Origin: Pseudomonadota bacterium
GTDB taxonomy: Bacteria; Pseudomonadota; Alphaproteobacteria; Rhizobiales; Devosiaceae
Direction of reading: 5' to 3'
DNA: 10,066 bases
NCBI GenBank assembly: GCA_023431205.1
Contig: JAEYXQ010000116.1
Span: 1 to 10,066 of the forward strand
Shown here in pieces: positions 7,111 through 10,066 of this stretch. The position numbers were made by a program, and so were the translations under genes. The notes below the pieces were generated by a model. That model was not told where the DNA came from. It was given only the letters and a program-made list of their open reading frames with translations, and made no database searches. Position 1 is the stretch's first letter, and each line of letters starts with the position of its first letter.

Positions 7111-10066
7111 TCAACCGAGGTTGATGTCGGAGAGCGAGAGCACCGAGCCGTTGTACACGCCGAGCAGGCGAACCTCGGACGCGGCCACTTGGCCGTCGCC
7201 GTTGGCATCGACCACCTGGTACAGGCCGGAGTTCGTGCCGTTGTTGGCCAGAACCAGCGTGCTTGCACCAGCCGACGAGTTCGTCAGCGTACCCAGGGCC
7301 GTACGGAAGTTGGCGAGGTTGGCATCCGTCAGGCTGCCGCTGACCGCCGAGGACAGGCTGACCAGTTCGTCGGCCATGCTCACCCCGTCGGTCGCCGCGG
7401 TCGCCGTGCTCAGCGCTGCGTCGCCATTCCGGTCCGCCGTGGTCCGGGCGGCATCCGTCAGCTGCACCTTGTCGGTGCCGCTCTGGAAGTTCGACACCGA
7501 GATGAAGCCGGTGTTCGCGCCCAGCTCAGCGATGTCGCTGAAGGACGAGTACACGACCGTATCGGTGCCGCTGCCCGAAGCCAGGCTGATGCTGTCGCCA
7601 GTACCACCCTGGAAGCGGATCGACCCGCTGGTCACCGTGATCGCATCGGTGCCCTGACCGCCGACCAGCGTCTCGATGCCCGAGACCGACATGGTCACGC
7701 CGGTGTCGCCGGTGGTGATCACGTCGTTGCCGCTGCCGCCGGCAAGGGTCTCGATGCCGCGCAGCAGCACCGTCGAACCGCCGTCGCCGAGGCTGACCAC
7801 ATCCGTGGCCGCACCGCCGACGATGATCTCGATCCCGCTCTCGGCACGCATGGTGACGCCGGTGTCGCCCAGGATCACCAGGTCGCTGCCCGCACCACCG
7901 ATCATGGTGTCGATACCGCGGGTGATGACGGTGTTACCCGACGCACCCAGGGTCACGACGTCCGAACCGGTACCGCCGACCAGGAACTCGACGCCCGAAG
8001 CCGTCATCGTCACGCCAGTCGAGCTGGTGAAGACGATGTCGGTGGAAGCGCCGCCGGTCAGGGTGTTGATACCCGACACGGTGATCATGTTCTGCGTGTC
8101 GCCGAGCGTGACCACGTCGTTGCCGCTGCCGCCGATCAGGGTCTCGACCGCACGGGTCAGCAGGGTGCTGCCCGAAGTGCCGAGGCTGACGACGTCGGTG
8201 GCGGCGCCACCGATCAGCAGTTCGATGCCCGAACCCAGCTCCATGGTGACGCCGGTGTCGCCCAGGAACACCCAGTCGGTGCCCGCACCGCCCGACAGCG
8301 TGTCGATGCCGCGGGTGATGACGGTGTTGCCCGAAGAGCCCAGGGTGACGACGTCGGTGCCCGTGCCGCCGACCAGGAACTCGACGCCCGAAGCCAGCAT
8401 CGTCACGCCGGCGGTGCCAGTGAAGACGATGTCGGTGGAAGCGCCGCCGGTCAGGGTGTCAATGCCGGTCACCGTGATCGTGTTCGGCGTGTCGCCGAGC
8501 GTGATCACGTCCGTGCCGGTCGAGCCGATGAGGGTCTCGATCGCACGGGTCAGCAGGGTCGCGCCCGCGGTGCTGATGCTCAGCACGTCGGTGGCGGTGC
8601 CGCCGACCAGGATCTCGACGTTCAGGCCCAGGGTCATCGTGTTGCCGGTGTCACCCAGGAACACGAGGTCGGTGCCCGCGCCGCCGATCAGCGTCTCGAT
8701 GCCGCGGATGGTGGTGGTGTTGCCGACCGAACCCAGGGTCAGGACGTCGGTGCCGGTGTTGCCGACCACGTAGTCCGCACCCGAGACGGTCAGGGTCGAA
8801 CCCGCCGAACCGGTGAGGATGACTTCCAGGCCCGTGCCGCCGATCAGCGTGTCGATGCCGAGCGCCAGCAGCGTGCCGCCGGCGGTGCCGATGGTGACGA
8901 CGTCGATGCCGGTATCACCGATCAGGGTCTCGATGCCCGACACCACCATGGTGTTGCCGACCGTGCCCAGCGTGACGATGTCCGAAGCCGAACCGCCGGT
9001 CAGCGTCTCGATCCCGCTGACGAGCAGCGAGTTGAAGGTGTTGCCCAGCGTGACGACGTCGGTGCCGCCCTGACCCGTCAGCGTCTCGATGCCGCGCAGC
9101 AGCACCGTGTTGCCGGCCGTGCCCAGGGTGACCACGTCGGTGCCGGTGCCGCCGATCAGGATGTCGATCGCCGAAACCAGGGCCGTCGTGCCGCCCGAAC
9201 CCAGGAAGATCAGCTCGGAGCCCGTGCCGCCAGTGATCGTCTCCAGCGCATTGGCCAGCAGGGTCGAACCCGCCGTGCCGATGGTGATGACGTCGGTGCC
9301 CGTGCCGCCCGTGACCGTCTCCAGCGCCGAGACCAGCATGGTGGTGCCGGTGGTGGCGATGGTGATCACGTCGGTGCCGGCGCCGCCGGACAGAACCTCC
9401 AGCGCCGAGACCAGCATGGTGGTGCCGGTGTCGCCGATGGTGATGACGTCCGAGCCGCCCTGGCCGATCAGGGTCTCCAGGCCGCGCAGGATGACCGTGT
9501 TACCGGCCGCGCCCAGCGTGACGACGTCGGTGGTGGTGCCGCCGACCAGGATCTCCAGGCCCGAGGCCAGGACGGTGTTGCCCGAGGACCCCAGGAACAC
9601 GAGGTCGGAACCCGTGCCGCCGAGGATCGTCTCCAGGGAGTTGGCGACCAGCGAGTTGCCGGCCGTGCCCAGGGAGATGACGTCGGTACCCGTGCCGCCC
9701 GTGACCGTCTCCAGGGCGGAGACCAGCATGGTGGTGCCGGTGGTGCCCAGGGTGACCACGTCGGTCGAAGCGCCGCCGACCACGGTGTCGATCAGCGAGA
9801 TCGCCATCGTGCCGCCGGCCGAGCCGAGGGTGACAACGTCGTTGTCGGCCGTACCGGTCAGCGTCTCGAGAGCCGAGACGAAGGTGGTGTTGCCGCCGGC
9901 GCCCAGGGTGATGACGTCGGAACCCGTGCCGCCGGTGATCGTCTCGAACAGATGGACTTCAGCGGTGTTGCCGGTGTCGCCCAGGGTCAGGACGTCGGTG
10001 CCGGTGTTGCCGATCACCGTCTCAATGCCGCGCAGCAGCACCGTGTTGCCGGCCGTGCCGAAGGTG
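7111..10066 (-). CDS. large RTX-like beta-repeat surface protein, C-terminal part (5' end off the window)
   Basis: The frame is open through the right edge, so the true start is not seen; 984 residues are visible. Thirty complete units of 26 or 27 residues run from the edge to 7660. A typical unit reads GGTGTDVVTLG followed by TAGNTVLLRGIETLI. Each holds one RTX-type GGxGxD turn and three probable beta strands, suggesting a beta-solenoid. The last 182 residues (7111-7659) leave the pattern: a final degenerate GGTGDSISL turn, VSNFQSGTDKVQL, a helical stretch, then an EF-hand loop and a hydrophobic end, SVLSLSDINLG. The visible protein has no Cys, a single Lys and many Thr, as expected for a secreted acidic calcium-binding protein. 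Export by a type I system through an uncleaved C-terminal signal is known for RTX proteins and is inferred here. No toxin, protease or lipase domain is visible. Adhesin, S-layer or matrix protein is the best guess. A strong terminator follows 36 bp after the stop. Confidence 0.92.
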   Translation of the reverse strand, partial: TFGTAGNTVLLRGIETVIGNTGTDVLTLGDTGNTAEVHLFETITGGTGSDVITLGAGGNTTFVSALETLTGTADNDVVTLGSAGGTMAISLIDTVVGGASTDVVTLGTTGTTMLVSALETVTGGTGTDVISLGTAGNSLVANSLETILGGTGSDLVFLGSSGNTVLASGLEILVGGTTTDVVTLGAAGNTVILRGLETLIGQGGSDVITIGDTGTTMLVSALEVLSGGAGTDVITIATTGTTMLVSALETVTGGTGTDVITIGTAGSTLLANALETITGGTGSELIFLGSGGTTALVSAIDILIGGTGTDVVTLGTAGNTVLLRGIETLTGQGGTDVVTLGNTFNSLLVSGIETLTGGSASDIVTLGTVGNTMVVSGIETLIGDTGIDVVTIGTAGGTLLALGIDTLIGGTGLEVILTGSAGSTLTVSGADYVVGNTGTDVLTLGSVGNTTTIRGIETLIGGAGTDLVFLGDTGNTMTLGLNVEILVGGTATDVLSISTAGATLLTRAIETLIGSTGTDVITLGDTPNTITVTGIDTLTGGASTDIVFTGTAGVTMLASGVEFLVGGTGTDVVTLGSSGNTVITRGIDTLSGGAGTDWVFLGDTGVTMELGSGIELLIGGAATDVVSLGTSGSTLLTRAVETLIGGSGNDVVTLGDTQNMITVSGINTLTGGASTDIVFTSSTGVTMTASGVEFLVGGTGSDVVTLGASGNTVITRGIDTMIGGAGSDLVILGDTGVTMRAESGIEIIVGGAATDVVSLGDGGSTVLLRGIETLAGGSGNDVITTGDTGVTMSVSGIETLVGGQGTDAITVTSGSIRFQGGTGDSISLASGSGTDTVVYSSFSDIAELGANTGFISVSNFQSGTDKVQLTDAARTTADRNGDAALSTATAATDGVSMADELVSLSSAVSGSLTDANLANFRTALGTLTNSSAGASTLVLANNGTNSGLYQVVDANGDGQVAASEVRLLGVYNGSVLSLSDINLG
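7174..7209 (-). other. EF-hand calcium-binding loop in the C-terminal domain
   Basis: The encoded loop DANGDGQVAASE has the 12-position EF-hand pattern: Asp1, Asn3, Asp5, Gly6, a hydrophobic residue at 8 and Glu12. A weaker relative lacking the last acidic ligand, DRNGDAALSTAT, occurs about 70 residues earlier. The loop lies outside the repeats, about 20 residues before the C-terminus. Confidence 0.8.
7660..10066 (-). repeat. tandem array of 30 complete 78/81-bp coding repeats
   Basis: The period is 78 bp (26 codons). Twenty-seven units have 26 residues and three have 27. The consensus is about GGTGTDVVTLG, then TAGNTVLLSGIETLI. The invariant-like positions are the Asp of the turn, the Gly after the first strand, the Thr before the second strand and the closing Gly. 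The array continues past the right edge. Copies are diverged at the protein level but share long DNA identities; for example 9319-9352 equals 9397-9430. Confidence 0.95.
7897..8682 (-). repeat. two adjacent copies of a 393-bp five-unit super-repeat
   Basis: Bases 8290-8682 and 7897-8289 each encode five units in the same order (27, 26, 26, 26, 26 residues). Matching units are much more alike across the 131-residue offset than neighbours are: LLTRAIETLIG/LLTRAVETLIG, GASTDIVFTGTAGVTM/GASTDIVFTSSTGVTM, GNTVITRGIDTL/GNTVITRGIDTM. On the DNA level the GAACTCGACGCCCGAAGCC stretch recurs at 7984 and 8377, exactly 393 bp apart. A third, partial copy of three units lies at 7660-7896. Confidence 0.85.

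Noticed and set aside
7676..8773. Long plus-strand open frame (365 codons) opposite the repeat gene, rich in Pro, Val, Ser and Thr
   Set aside because: It is the mirror of the 78-bp coding repeats. A repeat of three-fold length keeps stops out of an antisense frame. There is no ribosome site and the composition is purely that of the complement.
7660..10066. Regular repeats as a CRISPR array
   Set aside because: The repeats are in frame, have no unique spacers, and encode a continuous protein with conserved residues.
7111..10066. RTX toxin (haemolysin), protease or lipase
   Set aside because: No pore-forming, protease or lipase segment is visible and the repeat differs from the classical nonapeptide. 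The N-terminal part is outside the window, so an enzyme domain there cannot be excluded.

Overview
The window is GC-rich DNA with dense coding and strongly G/C-ending codons. The protein families point to an alphaproteobacterium, most likely of the Rhodospirillales/Azospirillum type. That placement is inferred from composition and gene content, not from a marker gene. I see no mobile element, tRNA, rRNA or CRISPR array.

Left part, plus strand (1-2413): a short operon. It holds the 3' end of a canonical GDP-mannose 4,6-dehydratase gene (gmd), a second and shorter dehydratase of the same family 24 bp downstream, and a 142-residue protein I do not recognise 41 bp further on. The first enzyme makes GDP-4-keto-6-deoxy-mannose, the branch point to GDP-fucose, GDP-rhamnose and related sugars. 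The second probably acts on the same type of nucleotide sugar.

Middle part, minus strand (2446-6845): two convergently facing genes that read as one unit. The upstream gene (4821-6845) encodes a polytopic membrane protein with a large C-terminal soluble part and a GT-C-like layout. The downstream gene (2446-4770) encodes an unusual fusion: an N-terminal SAM-dependent methyltransferase, a helical middle region, and a C-terminal glycosyltransferase resembling family GT41 (O-GlcNAc transferase/SPINDLY/HMW1C). The gap 6846-7110 holds a strong intrinsic terminator for the next gene, a second perfect inverted repeat and a weak promoter candidate.

Right part, minus strand (7111-10066, running off the edge): the C-terminal 984 residues of a very repetitive secreted-type protein. 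It carries thirty complete 26/27-residue units, each starting with one RTX-like GGxGxD turn, followed by a 182-residue C-terminal region with a textbook EF-hand loop. The units are arranged in a higher-order register of five.

Taken together this looks like a cell-surface or glycan locus: nucleotide-sugar supply, sugar and methyl transfer, a membrane transferase candidate, and a large Thr-rich acidic surface protein that could be a substrate. That functional link is inference from neighbourhood and families only.
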